Positions 63,488-64,000 of a DNA stretch of 64,000 nt are shown piece by piece. Below the pieces are notes generated by a model. It was not told the DNA's origin, searched no databases, and saw only the letters and a list, made by a program, of their open reading frames with translations. The position numbers were made by a program, and so were the translations under genes. Source of the DNA: Methyloprofundus sp. (GTDB lineage Bacteria; Pseudomonadota; Gammaproteobacteria; Methylococcales; Methylomonadaceae). The stretch lies in the NCBI GenBank assembly GCA_016592635.1, contig AP023240.1, positions 3,885,630 through 3,949,629 on the forward strand. Direction: 5' to 3'. Each line of letters starts with the position of its first letter. The first letter of the stretch is position 1.

Positions 63488-63612
63488 ATACCCGAAAGTA
63501 TGACGCAGGATTTTGGCTGTACAGCTGTGTTAGAAAGACAGGCGCATAGCAGGCTACGCAACTGTCTTTCTGGCGCAGTTGTACAGTCAAAAGACAAGTC
63601 AGACTTGGGTAT
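63488..63612. repeat. Nested long palindrome in the tagH-tssJ spacer
   Basis: Outer ATACCC (63488-63493) and GGGTAT (63607-63612). Middle arms TTTTGGCTGTACAGCTG (63511-63527) and CAGTTGTACAGTCAAAA (63576-63592) pair at 15 of 17 positions, the other two being G-T wobbles. Inner arms GAAAGACAG (63533-63541) and CTGTCTTTC (63562-63570). The apex shares ACAGGCGCATAGC and GCTACGCAACTGT with the element at 62821-62940. Confidence 0.75.
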
Positions 63613-63629
63613 CATTGAATTCTCATCCC

Positions 63630-64000
63630 TTAAAGTGGCGTATTTCTTTTAGAATTCTTTAATTTAATAATTTGTTCTTCATATGACTCAGCAAAAGCCT
63701 GCCCAAACAAATGATAAAAATTGTCAGTTGCTTCACTTTCTATATCATCATAGAGCGTTGCAAACAAACGCCATAACTTTGCTTGCTTATGAATCGGTAT
63801 ACTCGCAGCTATAGGACTTTGCTTTTGTAAACGATGCTCTAGCTTTTCAGGGTCGAACCGTTTCAAAACTTCAAGTAATGCCGTTTGCATCCCTGCAATA
63901 ACAGAGAACTGATGCGCACGAATATCATCAAATACTTCTTCTATTGCTTCCTCGGCAGGCAAATAGCCTTTATCTTGGGGTACCAACATCTTGCGAATCG
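63630..64000 (-). CDS. tagH: TagH FHA-domain T6SS protein, C-terminal part only (runs off the window)
   Basis: The frame is open to the window edge, so the N-terminal FHA domain lies outside. The visible 122 or so residues match the C-terminal domain of T6SS FHA proteins: EEVFDDIRAHQFSVIAGMQT, ALLEVLKRFDPEKLEHRLQK, then KLWRLFATLYDDIESEATDN and FYHLFGQAFAESYEEQIIKL. FHA proteins bind phosphothreonine and pass the PpkA/PppA signal to the machine. It is the first visible gene of the tagH-tssJ-tssK block; the ATG seen at 63989 is internal. Confidence 0.88.
   Translation of the reverse strand, partial: IRKMLVPQDKGYLPAEEAIEEVFDDIRAHQFSVIAGMQTALLEVLKRFDPEKLEHRLQKQSPIAASIPIHKQAKLWRLFATLYDDIESEATDNFYHLFGQAFAESYEEQIIKLKNSKRNTPL

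Noticed and set aside
1..64000. CRISPR arrays, rRNA, tRNA and prophage genes.
   Set aside because: Looked for on both strands by eye; none were recognised. A tRNA or covariance-model scan was not possible here.

Overview
This 64 kb window is AT-rich chromosome of a free-living, motile gammaproteobacterium. An aerobic methanotroph of the Methylococcales is my best guess, from the gene content (multihaem cytochromes, cobalt-early cobalamin genes, large chemoreceptor and cyclic-di-GMP proteins, RAYT/REP repeats). No lineage marker such as rRNA is present, so this is inference. I saw no rRNA or tRNA gene, CRISPR array or prophage.

Positions 1-11,000: the first codons of a probable amidohydrolase, a FliL-like protein and the lytic transglycosylase MltF run leftward. 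An IS4-type insertion sequence sits in the divergent promoter region between mltF and a large SBP/PAS/GAF/PAS/GGDEF/EAL signalling protein. A compact rightward operon follows: nagZ, hpt, methylthioinosine phosphorylase and yicC, closed by a clear terminator. It links cell-wall recycling with purine salvage.

Positions 11,000-22,700: a frameshifted small gene, a PAS chemoreceptor with a zinc-binding (CZB) domain and a CheR-docking tail, and a GGDEF remnant. Then come leftward cbiX-cbiF, a divergent GST/TetR pair with visible operator repeats, and an eight-haem c-type cytochrome with a strong terminator.

Positions 22,700-30,350: a leftward cobalamin (corrin ring) operon, in transcription order cbiC, cbiD, cbiET, cbiL, an unknown gene, cbiG split into two genes, cbiH and a [2Fe-2S] ferredoxin. 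With cbiX and cbiF nearby it covers most of the cobalt-early ring-contraction and methylation steps. The cbiH product carries a C-terminal domain resembling the haem carriers ChuX/HutX, an apparently unusual fusion and the most interesting protein in the window.

Positions 30,600-64,000: after gmk, almost everything is leftward and belongs to a type VI secretion system (T6SS). The order of transcription is tagH (partial), tssJ, tssK, tssL (with OmpA domain), tssM, tagF, pppA; then tssA, tssB, tssC, hcp; then tagJ, tssE, tssF, tssG, clpV; then an unknown gene, vgrG and a DUF6484 gene; then DUF2169, a ketosynthase-like protein, a PAAR-like (DUF4150) effector and a propeller-like putative immunity protein. 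A class 3 lipase, a 53-residue membrane protein and a TIGR02270 HEAT-like protein lie beyond a RAYT transposase and a VapBC toxin-antitoxin pair. Non-coding signals include a textbook CRP-type class II promoter upstream of tssA, two long nested hairpins with compensating stems on both sides of tssJ, REP palindromes, and a 28-bp direct repeat flanking the toxin-antitoxin pair.
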